33,447 bases of DNA from Clostridiales bacterium (GTDB lineage: Bacteria > Bacillota > Clostridia > Saccharofermentanales > Saccharofermentanaceae). A program made the position numbers and the translations under genes. Positions within the stretch are counted from its first letter, which is position 1; every line of letters begins with the position of its first letter. Under the pieces are notes generated by a model. That model ran no database searches, was not told where the DNA came from, and was given only the letters and a program-made list of their open reading frames with translations. Below, in pieces: positions 9,746 through 19,200 of this stretch. The stretch is taken from NCBI GenBank assembly GCA_017958365.1, contig JAGDCV010000132.1, positions 1 through 33,447 of the forward strand. Direction: 5' to 3'.

Positions 9746-9776
9746 ATTATACTAAAAAAACTTCTTTTGTTATAAT
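9746..9776. promoter_or_regulatory. Divergent promoter pair between miaB and the DacA-like gene
   Basis: Minus-strand TATAAT (9751-9746) precedes miaB. Plus-strand TATAAT (9771-9776) lies exactly 7 nt before the ATG at 9784. The two boxes form an inverted repeat 19 nt apart, so each -10 occupies roughly the -35 position of the other promoter. Both -35 matches are poor. The plus-strand transcript would begin at or next to its ATG, and that gene has no ribosome binding site. Confidence 0.5.
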
Positions 9777-9783
9777 CATATTT

Positions 9784-11190
9784 ATGAAAAGAATACTGTC
9801 ATCGGCCCTGGTCGCTATCCTGACCATATGTTTTATCTTCCCTTTTACGGTACTTGCCGTAAACGACGATCTCGATAACCCCGATGACGGCATGGTTTCC
9901 CAGAATGAGTCTTATGGTGACCTTCTGACCGATCCCCCGAGCGACTTACCCGCCGTAACGGGAACCTCTTATATCCTCTACGATTGCGAGTCAAATACTG
10001 TCCTTATGGGCAAGAACATAGACTCTCAGGTCCAGCCTGCGGCCATAACCAAGCTCATGACAGTGCTTATAGCCATGGAAACTCTTGACCTTGAAGATAC
10101 GATCACGATAACGCAGCCGATGTATATCGGCATTCCCGAGAACTACTACACCCTGGGAGTAACCGAAGGCGAAGAGGTTCAGGTAAGAGACCTTATCTAT
10201 GCGGCTCTCCTTGCTTCTGACAGCGACGCCTGCCTTGCCCTTGCGATCAAGATATCGGGTTCGGAGCAGTTGTTTACGGGAAGAATGAACGATCGTGCCG
10301 CTGAACTCGGCTGCACTAACACACACTTTACGAACTGCTATGGTAATGATGACTTAAGCAATCTGTCAACGGCACACGACATGGCTCTGATCCTGAATGA
10401 ATGTACGAATCACCAGGATTTTGTCGACATATCGACCACTTTCCAGCACACGATGCTCGGAACCAATCTTTACAGCGATTCCAGAGTCATATCCAACGCC
10501 AACAGATTCATCTCCACTCAGGAATACTCCTATGACTACTACATTGGAGGTCTTACGGGTTATTCGGACGGCGTAGGTTACTCTGTTGCTGCCGCTTCTT
10601 CCAAGAACGGCCGTAAGATAGTAGGCATCATTCTCGGAGCAACGGATTCAGTAGGAAGATACACGGACATGATCAACATGTTCGACAGCGGTTACTCGAC
10701 ATTCTCCACTCTTCCATTGGATCAGGGAGAGTTCATGCCGCTTTATAACGATACCATCGAGCAGATAAACTCAGCCCTGCTCGGAACCGACCTTGCCGTT
10801 ATGGAATCGTCAATGGAGCTTTCAAACTACATCACAACAACTTCGGTAAGGATCTCTCTCGGAAGCACCAATACCGTAGATCTCTCGTCAGTAGTTATTG
10901 ATACGACATCAATGGCTGATCAGAGTTTCAGGATACCCATATGCCGATCGTTTAACGACGGAAAAGTCTATATAGTCGGCGTTCTTAACGTCCTTGTCGG
11001 TGAGAAGGATAATCTTGTCTCGATAAACCCCGAGAAACACTCCATCTGGTCAGGTCTTCGGAAAGCACTAGTGACTCTGATAGTTATTCTTGTCCTGTTT
11101 ATCATCCTTGTCTATGCACTCATTGTATTCAGAAAGAAAGCGCGCAACAGAGCTTACAGGGAATTCCGCGATAAGAACAAGATGCTTTAA
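9784..11190 (+). CDS. DacA-like DD-carboxypeptidase homologue, probably catalytically dead
   Basis: The 468-residue protein has a signal peptide (about 1-25, KR then a hydrophobic core), a peptidase S11 / PBP5-type domain (about 55-300), a second extracytoplasmic domain, and a C-terminal membrane anchor (about 428-449) followed by a basic tail. Family landmarks outside the active site are kept, such as the NTHFTNCYGNDDLSNLSTAHDMALI region and GRKIVGIILGA. All three catalytic motifs are altered: SxxK reads AITK (87-90, nucleophile Ser to Ala), SxN reads SDS (145-147) and KTG reads LTG (257-259). The codon for the nucleophile is GCC. Hydrolysis of the muropeptide D-Ala-D-Ala is therefore unlikely; binding or scaffolding at the cell wall is possible. 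The start is the ATG at 9784 because it fits the signal peptide. It converges on the next gene with a 4-nt overlap. Confidence 0.9.
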   Translation: MKRILSSALVAILTICFIFPFTVLAVNDDLDNPDDGMVSQNESYGDLLTDPPSDLPAVTGTSYILYDCESNTVLMGKNIDSQVQPAAITKLMTVLIAMETLDLEDTITITQPMYIGIPENYYTLGVTEGEEVQVRDLIYAALLASDSDACLALAIKISGSEQLFTGRMNDRAAELGCTNTHFTNCYGNDDLSNLSTAHDMALILNECTNHQDFVDISTTFQHTMLGTNLYSDSRVISNANRFISTQEYSYDYYIGGLTGYSDGVGYSVAAASSKNGRKIVGIILGATDSVGRYTDMINMFDSGYSTFSTLPLDQGEFMPLYNDTIEQINSALLGTDLAVMESSMELSNYITTTSVRISLGSTNTVDLSSVVIDTTSMADQSFRIPICRSFNDGKVYIVGVLNVLVGEKDNLVSINPEKHSIWSGLRKALVTLIVILVLFIILVYALIVFRKKARNRAYREFRDKNKML

Positions 11191-13124
11191 CGGGCTTCGT
11201 AAATAAAGCTCGTAAGATATAACGACAGTACACGGTCGTCATCTGATTCAGGTAAAACATCCTGAGGCGACAGCGCACCCGGTACATGCACTTCCATATT
11301 GCAAAGGAAATCGTTATCGACATCAAAGTCAAATTCGAAGTATTCATCTTCCATGGATACGGGTCCTTCAAACACGGTCTGCCCGTTTACGGTCACAGTA
11401 ATGTTCTGAACTCCGCCGAACACATTCTCAACATTGAATCTTCCCGTATATGATCCCGGCTTCATGTGCATTAACATATCAAGTTCGTTGCCGTAGATAA
11501 GAGCACAGTCACCCTCATATCCAACATCAGACCTTATGCATGCGTGATCCGTGTCAGAGAGAGCGGAGAAAACAATCCTGTCAGTATTCTGAACGACATG
11601 ATAACCGTTCTGCCTTATATTCACATAAGTAAACTCTTCCCCGTTTATGTTGGTCGAAGGTAATTCCGTATAATCGACAACGTTTCCGTCAGGGCCGTAA
11701 ACAGTCCACTCACCGTTCTGAAGACAAGTTTGCGCCTCGGGCGTTAACAGTATCTTATGAACGTTACCTTCGTCATCAAAGTAAGCAACGGGAAGTTTAC
11801 TGTAATACGTCTCCACCGTAAGCGCACGGGAATAGAATATACCCACGGGAGGATTGTAAGCCGTCGCGAAATTATCAAGAGCAGTCTTACCGAAAGGCGT
11901 GAACTCAAGATACATATCAGTATTGGTAAATACGGTAAGCAAAAGTATGACCGCAAATGTCCATATACCGCCGAGCGTAAACACAGGAACCGAGAACTGC
12001 CATCTTAAGTTAAACGCATTGAAGAAAGCCATGAACGGAAGTATCCATACGTTATATCTCATGATATATGACATGCCGCAATTGATATGAAGCTCATAAG
12101 AAACTATGAAGAGCATTCCGGCTACTGCAAGAAGCGTAAAGACAGAAGATGACAATTCTTTTCTTCTTATGAAATTAGCTACAAGCAAGATCATGAATAC
12201 AGGAACCAGTAAAAGCGTATAGATGATCATTCCCTGGTTGGGATCCGCTATATAAGACAAAGCACATATGAGTCTGTTATCAGTAGGAACGGAACTGCTT
12301 CCGACCGATGCAACTGCGGCAACGGGACTGTAGCTTCCAAACAGGATATAGGATCTTATAACGGGAATAAACCCGGGAACAGCCGCAAGAATAACAGGCC
12401 ACAACTTCCCTGCTATCTTCTTTATATCCTTACCTGATTCTTTGACTGTTTTATAAAGATATTCAAGTCCCAGGACAAAAGCCGGAACCAGCAAAGCAAG
12501 ATTGGACATCGCAGCGATGCTCATCAAGAGCATGGATAAGACAAATCGTTTGTTGTATCTGAACATGAGAGCCAGAACGACACACGAGAACATCAGTATC
12601 TCCGTATGAACCCACGATAAGTAGAACCAGCACGGATTAACAACAAGGAATATCATCAGCATGGTCTTCCGCCACTGCTCTGTATCAAGGAACAACTGTA
12701 CCGCTATACAGGCGATGAGCCAGAAGAAAAGATTCATCATAAGAAACGCCTTGGCAGGATTGAGTCCCACGGCATTGAACAATGCTCTTAATGGCATGCA
12801 CAACAATGAATAGACGTAGAAGTGCTTAGCATATGAATTGCCGTCTGAACCCTGAACCAGAGTAACGTCCTCACGTGTCCTGTAGATGGTATCAAAGATA
12901 TTATTACCGTAATAAGCCTTCGCATCATCGATGTCTTCCTGGGTAACATAAGTTGAACCGTGATTAAAGATAGATACGGGCATCATAAGATACTCGTAAC
13001 CGTCACCCGGAAATTCATAGCCCTCACAGCGCGAGACAATGCCCAGGCCTGTAATGGCAAGAAGCAATATCATGAACCATGAGACAAAGCTCATAATAAC
13101 ATCGCGCTTAAGGATATCAGTCAT
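11187..13124 (-). CDS. Polytopic membrane protein, probable GT-C type glycosyltransferase
   Basis: The 645 residues start with an N-terminal span (about 10-30), then an extracytoplasmic loop with acidic residues (EFPGDGYEYL) typical of lipid-linked-sugar GT-C enzymes, then about nine further hydrophobic helices up to about residue 400. The last ~230 residues are a soluble, probably extracytoplasmic beta-rich domain without a recognised family. The assignment rests on topology and the position of the first-loop Asp/Glu, so the substrate is unknown. It overlaps the end of glf by 8 nt, suggesting a shared surface-polysaccharide task, perhaps involving galactofuranose. Its stop codon overlaps that of the convergent DacA-like gene by 4 nt, leaving no room for a terminator between them. 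Confidence 0.72.
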   Translation of the reverse strand: MTDILKRDVIMSFVSWFMILLLAITGLGIVSRCEGYEFPGDGYEYLMMPVSIFNHGSTYVTQEDIDDAKAYYGNNIFDTIYRTREDVTLVQGSDGNSYAKHFYVYSLLCMPLRALFNAVGLNPAKAFLMMNLFFWLIACIAVQLFLDTEQWRKTMLMIFLVVNPCWFYLSWVHTEILMFSCVVLALMFRYNKRFVLSMLLMSIAAMSNLALLVPAFVLGLEYLYKTVKESGKDIKKIAGKLWPVILAAVPGFIPVIRSYILFGSYSPVAAVASVGSSSVPTDNRLICALSYIADPNQGMIIYTLLLVPVFMILLVANFIRRKELSSSVFTLLAVAGMLFIVSYELHINCGMSYIMRYNVWILPFMAFFNAFNLRWQFSVPVFTLGGIWTFAVILLLTVFTNTDMYLEFTPFGKTALDNFATAYNPPVGIFYSRALTVETYYSKLPVAYFDDEGNVHKILLTPEAQTCLQNGEWTVYGPDGNVVDYTELPSTNINGEEFTYVNIRQNGYHVVQNTDRIVFSALSDTDHACIRSDVGYEGDCALIYGNELDMLMHMKPGSYTGRFNVENVFGGVQNITVTVNGQTVFEGPVSMEDEYFEFDFDVDNDFLCNMEVHVPGALSPQDVLPESDDDRVLSLYLTSFIYEAR

Positions 13125-14214
13125 TGCCCTCTAGTTCCTTCTTGGCAGCATCAATGGCTTTTCGCACGGTAACATCCATGTCGTAGTACTTATAGTCCGC
13201 CATGCGTCCTCCAAGCAGAACGTCACCTGCAGTAATGAGCGCGGCGTACTTCTCATGCAAAGCATCATTCTTATCATCGTTAACGGGATAGAACGGCTCG
13301 TCACCGGGCTTCCACTCGGAACTGTATTCGCGCGAGATGACAGTCTTCTCCTGAGTACCGAACTCGAAGAATTTGTGTTCGATGATCCTTGTGTAAGGAG
13401 TACTTTCGTCAGTGTAGTTAACGACCGCATTTCCCTGGAAGTTATCGGTATCAAGGACCTCGGTCTCAAACCTTACCGTCCTGTACTCGAGGCGTCCAAG
13501 TTTATAATCAAAATACTCATCGAGCGCACCGGTATAGACTACCTTAGATGCTATGCTATCCCCCTTCAACGAAGCATAATCCGTATCAAGTCTTACCTCG
13601 ATGCCTTCAAGAAGCTTCTCAAAGAGTTTCGTGTAACCGCCGATGGGAATACCCTGGTACAAGGCATTAAAGTAGTTATTATCAAACGTAAATCTTACGG
13701 GCAGGCGCTTTATGATGGAAGCAGGAAGCTCATTACAAGGTCTCCCCCATTGCTTTTGGGTATAACCTTTAATGAGCTTCTCATAAATATCCTTACCGAC
13801 AAGGCTTATCGCCTGCTCCTCGAGGTTGGAAGGCTCCTTAATGCCCGCTTCCTTCCGCTGCTCATCGATCTTGCTCTTTGCTTCATCAGGAGTTACAACT
13901 CCCCACATCCTGTTAAATGTGTACATGTTAAACGGAAGCGAATATAGCTCGCCGTTATAGTTTGCAACCGGAGAATTCGTATAACGGTTGAAAGAGGCGT
14001 AGCGGTTTACGAATTTCCATACTTCCTCATCGTTAGTATGGAAGATATGCGCTCCGTACTTATGGACATTGATACCTTCGATCTGCTCTGTATAGCAGTT
14101 ACCGCCAATATGAGATCTCTTGTCGATAACAAGGACTTTCTTTCCGGCATCGGTCATCACTCTTGCGAACACCGAACCGTACAGTCCTGCTCCGACTATA
14201 AGATAATCATACAT
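13117..14214 (-). CDS. glf: UDP-galactopyranose mutase
   Basis: FAD-dependent cytoplasmic enzyme that interconverts UDP-galactopyranose and UDP-galactofuranose, the donor for Galf-containing surface glycans. The 365-residue length is typical. The N-terminal dinucleotide motif VGAGLYGSV is followed by DKRSHIGGNCYTE and KYGAHIFHTNDEEVW. The family motifs GYTQKQWGRP and LPVRFTFDNNYF are present, as are the Tyr- and Arg-rich YTRIIEHKFF and REYSSEWKPGDEPFYPV segments. The ATG at 14214 has TGAGGA 6 nt upstream; that site overlaps the leuA stop, and the genes are 9 nt apart. It therefore appears to be co-transcribed with leuA and to share its T-box control, an unusual pairing. Confidence 0.95.
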   Translation of the reverse strand: MYDYLIVGAGLYGSVFARVMTDAGKKVLVIDKRSHIGGNCYTEQIEGINVHKYGAHIFHTNDEEVWKFVNRYASFNRYTNSPVANYNGELYSLPFNMYTFNRMWGVVTPDEAKSKIDEQRKEAGIKEPSNLEEQAISLVGKDIYEKLIKGYTQKQWGRPCNELPASIIKRLPVRFTFDNNYFNALYQGIPIGGYTKLFEKLLEGIEVRLDTDYASLKGDSIASKVVYTGALDEYFDYKLGRLEYRTVRFETEVLDTDNFQGNAVVNYTDESTPYTRIIEHKFFEFGTQEKTVISREYSSEWKPGDEPFYPVNDDKNDALHEKYAALITAGDVLLGGRMADYKYYDMDVTVRKAIDAAKKELEGND

Positions 14215-14223
14215 AAAGTATCC

Positions 14224-15885
14224 TCACTTGATCATTCTGTTATAAGCACTGAGCACTGCCCTTACAGACGACTTCGTAACTGAACTTGAGACACCGGCAC
14301 CGAGGAAGATCTCACCGTCCTCCTCACGCTTTATCTCAAGATACGTTATAGCAGCCGATTCAGTACCGGTCTCTAACGCGTGCTCATTATACATATTAAT
14401 CGAAAATCTCGTGCCTGTATAGTTTGAGAAAGCGTCAACAAAAGCGTCAAGGAGACCTTTACCCGTACCCTTGATCGTTACGGGTTTACCGAGATAAGTG
14501 ATATTAGCTTCAACCTCACTTAACTTATCTCCGAGAGAGTGCTCGGAGAATGTCGAGAGCCAGTAAGGAGACATCACGTTGATGTAGTTATCGTCAAACA
14601 GATCGAATACCTGCTGAGGCATGAGTTCAACGGAATGGTCGTCCGTCTCGCGCTTAACAACGGTAAGGAAGTCTCTTTGGAACGACTTGGGCATAGTAAG
14701 TCCGAAGTATTGTTCCATGACATAGGATATACCGCCTCTTCCCGACTGGCTGTTGATGCGGATGATCGGCTCGTAATCCCTTCCCACATCCGCAGGATCT
14801 ATCGGAAGATAAGGAACAGCCCATATTGCAGAGTTTCTCTCCTTCATCTTCTTGCGCCCCTTGCTTATCGCATCCTGATGAGAACCTGAAAAGGCAGTGA
14901 AAACGAGTTTTCCTGACCACGGGTGTCTCGGGTCAACCTTCATTCCGGTGCAATCCTCGTATATGTCGACACACTTATTTAAGTTCGAGAAATCAAGTTC
15001 GGGGTCAACGCCCTGCATCATCATGTTGATGGCAAGAGTTACAACATCCACATTGCCCGTTCTCTCACCGTTACCGAACAAAGTACCTTCAACCCTGTCA
15101 GCACCTGCGAGCAATCCCATCTCGGACGCAGCTACACCGGTACCTCTGTCGTTATGGGTATGAACGGATAAGATGATCTTATCTCTCCATCTTGTCTTAC
15201 CCGCGAAGTATTCGATGCCATCCGCATAGACATTAGGCAATGTATACTCGACTGTCTCGGGCAGGTTGATGATAACCTTGTTATCGGCATCAGGCTGCCA
15301 GACATCACATACTGCATCACAGATCTCAACCGCGAAGTCCGGCTCGGTTGATGAATATGATTCAGGCGAATACTCGAGAACATAGTGTGTATCGCTGTCA
15401 TCACCTTCAACATAATCTTTAATGGTCTGAGCGCCCTGAACTGCCAAAGCTTTACATTCTTCCTTGCCAAACCCGAACACTACGTCACGCTGCAGTGTGC
15501 TGGTTGAATTATAAAGGTGAATGATTACATTCTTGGCACCGCTAACGGCATCGATCGTCTTCTCGATGATCTCCTGGCGTGACTGAGTTAACACCTGAAT
15601 ATAGACATCATCAGGAATGAGATCATTCTCGATCAAAGCTCTGCAGAATCTGTAATCCGTCTCTGAAGCTGCAGGGAATCCGATCTCGATCTGCTTAAAA
15701 CCTGTCTTTAACAACAGATCATAAAACTTGAGTTTCTGCTTCATCGTCATAGGGACTTCCAGAGCCTGGTTACCGTCCCTCAAGTCAACTGAACACCAGA
15801 TCGGTGCCTTTGTAATTACATTATCCGGCCACTTTCTCCCTTTGATCGGAACCTCAGGGATCTTCTCATACTTCTTAAAGTTCAT
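14224..15885 (-). CDS. leuA: 2-isopropylmalate synthase
   Basis: Condenses acetyl-CoA with 2-oxoisovalerate, the first committed step of leucine synthesis. The 553-residue protein starting MNFKKYEKIPEVPIKGRKWP belongs to the longer LeuA type 2 group. The metal/substrate motif CSVDLRDGNQAL is at 31-42, HTHND at 242-246 and GNGERTGNVD at 271-280, followed by a C-terminal LeuA dimer domain that normally carries leucine feedback inhibition. The start at 15885 is chosen because GGGAGGA lies 7 nt before it; an upstream in-frame ATG at 15903 overlaps that site. Expression is governed by the leucine T-box leader immediately upstream. No leuB, leuC or leuD follows; instead glf is downstream. Confidence 0.96.
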   Translation of the reverse strand: MNFKKYEKIPEVPIKGRKWPDNVITKAPIWCSVDLRDGNQALEVPMTMKQKLKFYDLLLKTGFKQIEIGFPAASETDYRFCRALIENDLIPDDVYIQVLTQSRQEIIEKTIDAVSGAKNVIIHLYNSTSTLQRDVVFGFGKEECKALAVQGAQTIKDYVEGDDSDTHYVLEYSPESYSSTEPDFAVEICDAVCDVWQPDADNKVIINLPETVEYTLPNVYADGIEYFAGKTRWRDKIILSVHTHNDRGTGVAASEMGLLAGADRVEGTLFGNGERTGNVDVVTLAINMMMQGVDPELDFSNLNKCVDIYEDCTGMKVDPRHPWSGKLVFTAFSGSHQDAISKGRKKMKERNSAIWAVPYLPIDPADVGRDYEPIIRINSQSGRGGISYVMEQYFGLTMPKSFQRDFLTVVKRETDDHSVELMPQQVFDLFDDNYINVMSPYWLSTFSEHSLGDKLSEVEANITYLGKPVTIKGTGKGLLDAFVDAFSNYTGTRFSINMYNEHALETGTESAAITYLEIKREEDGEIFLGAGVSSSVTKSSVRAVLSAYNRMIK

Positions 15886-15902
15886 AAAAGGTCCTCCCGA
15901 CA

Positions 15903-16160
15903 TAAAATCGACCCTCCGTCCTCTTAGAGACGAAGGGTCGTTCGCGGTACCACTCTAATTCATCCATAAAGAATGCACTCTGCGGATACGGATCGTAAGA
16001 TCGATATCCTGCCCCTCTAACGCTGGGCCTGCGTCCGGACCTTAAGCACAAGCCGTTCAACCCGGAAGCTCCGAAGTGAGTTCTCTTATCCGTTACCCGC
16101 TGTCTTTCACCAAACGACAGCTCTCTGCGGAGCACGTTATAAGGTACTGTTCTTCATCAA
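15903..16160 (-). promoter_or_regulatory. T-box leader (leucine specifier) upstream of leuA
   Basis: The minus-strand leader carries the T-box sequence AGAGTGGTACCGCG (15956-15943), close to the consensus AGGGTGGNACCGCG. Upstream is a Stem I with AGAGAGCTG and GGTGAAAGACAGC elements. The specifier-loop context AGAGAACTCACTTCGG contains CTC (16080-16078), the leucine codon also used by known ilv-leu T-boxes. A Stem III (GGATATCGATC paired with GATCCGTATCC) lies between. Uncharged tRNA-Leu should stabilise the antiterminator and permit leuA transcription. Confidence 0.93.
15904..15939 (-). terminator. T-box regulated terminator
   Basis: On the minus strand GACCCTTCGTC and GACGGAGGGTC form an 11-bp stem with one G-U pair around an 8-nt loop, followed by GATTTTAT. 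Its 5' arm directly follows the T-box sequence, so it is mutually exclusive with the antiterminator. It ends just before the leuA ribosome binding site. Confidence 0.85.
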
Positions 16161-16165
16161 CGCCA

Positions 16166-16194
16166 AATATATTAAACTATCGTTATCGTAACAA
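16166..16194 (-). promoter_or_regulatory. Promoter of the leuA T-box transcript
   Basis: TTGTTA (16194-16189), a 17-nt spacer and TATATT (16171-16166) on the minus strand place initiation near 16159, at the start of Stem I. It lies 16 nt beyond the stop of the upstream EAL gene. No terminator separates them, so some read-through into the leader is likely. Confidence 0.7.
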
Positions 16195-16209
16195 AGCCTT
16201 AATCAAAGG

Positions 16210-19200
16210 TCAAGTTCGTACCGGAACCCCGTCTTCATTGAACTCTACACTTCCGTTTACGAAGTTTATCCTCCTCGGATCTGTCTCCTGATCCATAAGA
16301 AGTTCCGTTCTAAGTGAACTTACGAACTTCGAGGATCTTATGACCGGCTGACTCTTGTAAGCAAAGTCTCCGAGAACCATGGCGCTCTTTCCTTCGATGC
16401 TGCAATCAAGTTCAACGTTATTGATATTAATGTCTACGGTTCCGTCTATAGATCCGATACCGACACAAGTCATGCTGTATATCTTAAGCACAAGCTGTGC
16501 GTCCTTGATGCTGATATCGGAGAAACCTTCGAGATTTCCGATGGCAACTGCCCTTCTGCCCGGCGCATTGATCAGTATCTTTCCGCTTGAGATGCTGATC
16601 TTGCCGCCTCGTCCGGATCCTATCGCACAACTCTTTACGCCATTGACCTTAATATCGATCGTTCCTTCAAAGTCCTCGATATAAATATCACCATGCTCAT
16701 TATCCGAAGTGGAACCGATACCGTATGCTTCGATATAACTTGTATCGATACTTAAGTAACCGTCACCTTCGATCCTTAATACTGAACCCTTCGAGACATT
16801 GATTCCGCCGTGCAGACGGTTCTCACCCTTAATGACCAGCGTTACTTCCGAGTTATTATCAATGTTGATAGCCTGCGAAGGTCCGTCATTGCCGAATCCC
16901 GCATTATCAAGGGTGATCCTGCCCTTATAGCCGTTGGTAATATTCATTCTGATGTTCGTCATGAGTTCAGGAGAACCCGCAACGGTAAAGTCGATAAACG
17001 TGGCCTCAGCCCTGCTTACGCTTATGAGTTCGATCTCCTGCTCGCTTAATCTCGGAAGCAGGATCCTTCCCTCTCTTCCGGCTACGAAGCACTTACCCGT
17101 ACTTGATTCCTCATATTCGATGTGGAATCTCTTTATCTCCTTACTGATCTCCGGATTGATGCTCTGAACGATATCTGCAGACGGTCTTGCGGTATAGTAA
17201 CCCTGTATGAGATCTGCGCCTAAGAATATGACTGTCTGAAGCTCTTCAACAGTCTCAACGCCTTCCGCAAGCGCCATGATCCCGTTGTCATGCGAGAAGC
17301 TGATGATATCCTTAACAAAATGCTGCTTCTGAGGGCTGTCCTGAATACCGGACAGAAGCATTCTGTCAATCTTTACGTACTTAGGCATATAACGCAGAAG
17401 ATTGGTTACATTGGAATAACCCGTACCGTAATCATCGACGGCCGTATTAACGCCCATGCTCGAATACAGTTCCTTAAGGTCACCTAACTGCTCATCTGTA
17501 AGCTCTGACTGCTCAGTCAGTTCAACTACAACGGTATTCTTAAGATGCTTTATTCTTTCACCGAGGATATTTCTGTCCTCGTCGGAAACCTTCTGACCCG
17601 GGATTGAATTGATAAAGACTTTCCTCGTACCGTCCCATATGTCAGGCCTGCTCTCAACGATATCAAGAACATTAAAGAATGTATCTTTCTCGATCTCATC
17701 AAGACGGCCGGATAATTCAGCATAATGAATGAAATCCGGAGGTGAGATATAAGGATCCGAATCAGGTCTCATCAATGCCTCATAAGCAAAGATCTCACCA
17801 TCTGTTGTTCTTACGATCGGCTGGAAATGATAGTTGATCCTGTTGGTTTCAAGAATCTCATTTACACGCTTCGAGATTGCCTGCTCTTCTTCAGTAAGGC
17901 CAGTATTTCTAGCCTTCTGAACACTGACCTTATTACTGTTCTTCTTGCTTATGGCTGTATTGATAAGTCTCTCGAGGTCCGTAACCGATTCAGGCTTGCC
18001 GCTCTCGATGCCATAGTAAAGCTCGATATCCATATCGATGCTTGAATTGGCATTATATCCGTCAAGTTTCTGCTTCATCTGGTCATAGAAAGATAGGATC
18101 TCCCTGTCTTCACCGGAGGAATTAAGTCTTAATGCAATGAACTCACCGTTACCCAGGCATACGCATATGTTCTCGAATCCGAAGAATACCGACTCAAGAA
18201 GGCTTGCAACATTGATGATGACCTTATCACCAGCAGCTCTTCCGTATGTCTGGTTTATTAGCGACAGATCTTTGACATCAACGGCAAGCGCACTTATAAA
18301 GCCGCCGCGGTTATTCATCAGAGCGATCATCGAAGGACCTCTGGTAAGCAGGCCCTGATAGTTATACAGACCGGTAAGATTATCCTTGATAAGTCCGTCC
18401 TGAACCTTAAGATCATTCTTGACCGCATCATCAGACCTTCTTAAAACTTCAAATCCGATCATGCAGGTTCTGTTCCAAAGTCTGACGCTGTCGTCAATGC
18501 ACTTTAAAGGGTCCTCATAACCGATGGCCGTGTAACCGAATATCTTGTCATCAAAAGTAAACGGCAGGAAATAATAAACCATCGGTTTCTGCGAATCATC
18601 ATAAAGGTCAGGAAGCATGAGACTTAAGTCAAAGGAAACGTCGAAGTTAACACTGTCTCCTATACTTCCGTTACCACACTTTATGACCTCGATCATGCTG
18701 GTGTTGTACTTATCATTTATATTCTGCCAGTCACTGTTGATACATAACGAGAAATGATCAAATGGTCTTATCTGATAAATATAGGAGAAAATCGTGTTGA
18801 TAAGGCCGGTGTAATTAGCCTGGCTTACAACATCCTCATTCATGTGATTGAATACAGAATATACTCCGGTACCGGATAACTGCGTATCCCAAACATCCCT
18901 TAATGTATACAAGGGAACTGCACTTTCGGAATTACATCCGCAGGTCCTTCCGATAAAAAGATCGGCATCAGATACAAATTCGCTTATCTGCCCGCCGTTA
19001 AGCAAAGATATCATGTCATTGGCAGAATGCTCACCGAACGAGAACAGAGGGATATCAGCAGAAGTCAAAGGAAGCGGTGCATGCTTTCCCTCATCATTAC
19101 TGTCATAACCTATGACCGCAATATCTTCAGGTATCCTGTAGCCTTTGGCAACCAGAGCCTTGGCAAGACCTATTGCCATCGCATCATTGGCACAAGCAAC

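Noticed and set aside
9517..9783. Upstream extension of the DacA-like reading frame
   Set aside because: It would run antisense through miaB and put about 89 unrelated residues before a clear signal peptide. The ATG at 9784 fits the signal peptide and the TATAAT box.
13255..13947. Open frame of 230 codons on the plus strand
   Set aside because: Antisense to glf, which is strongly conserved in the other frame; no supporting signals.
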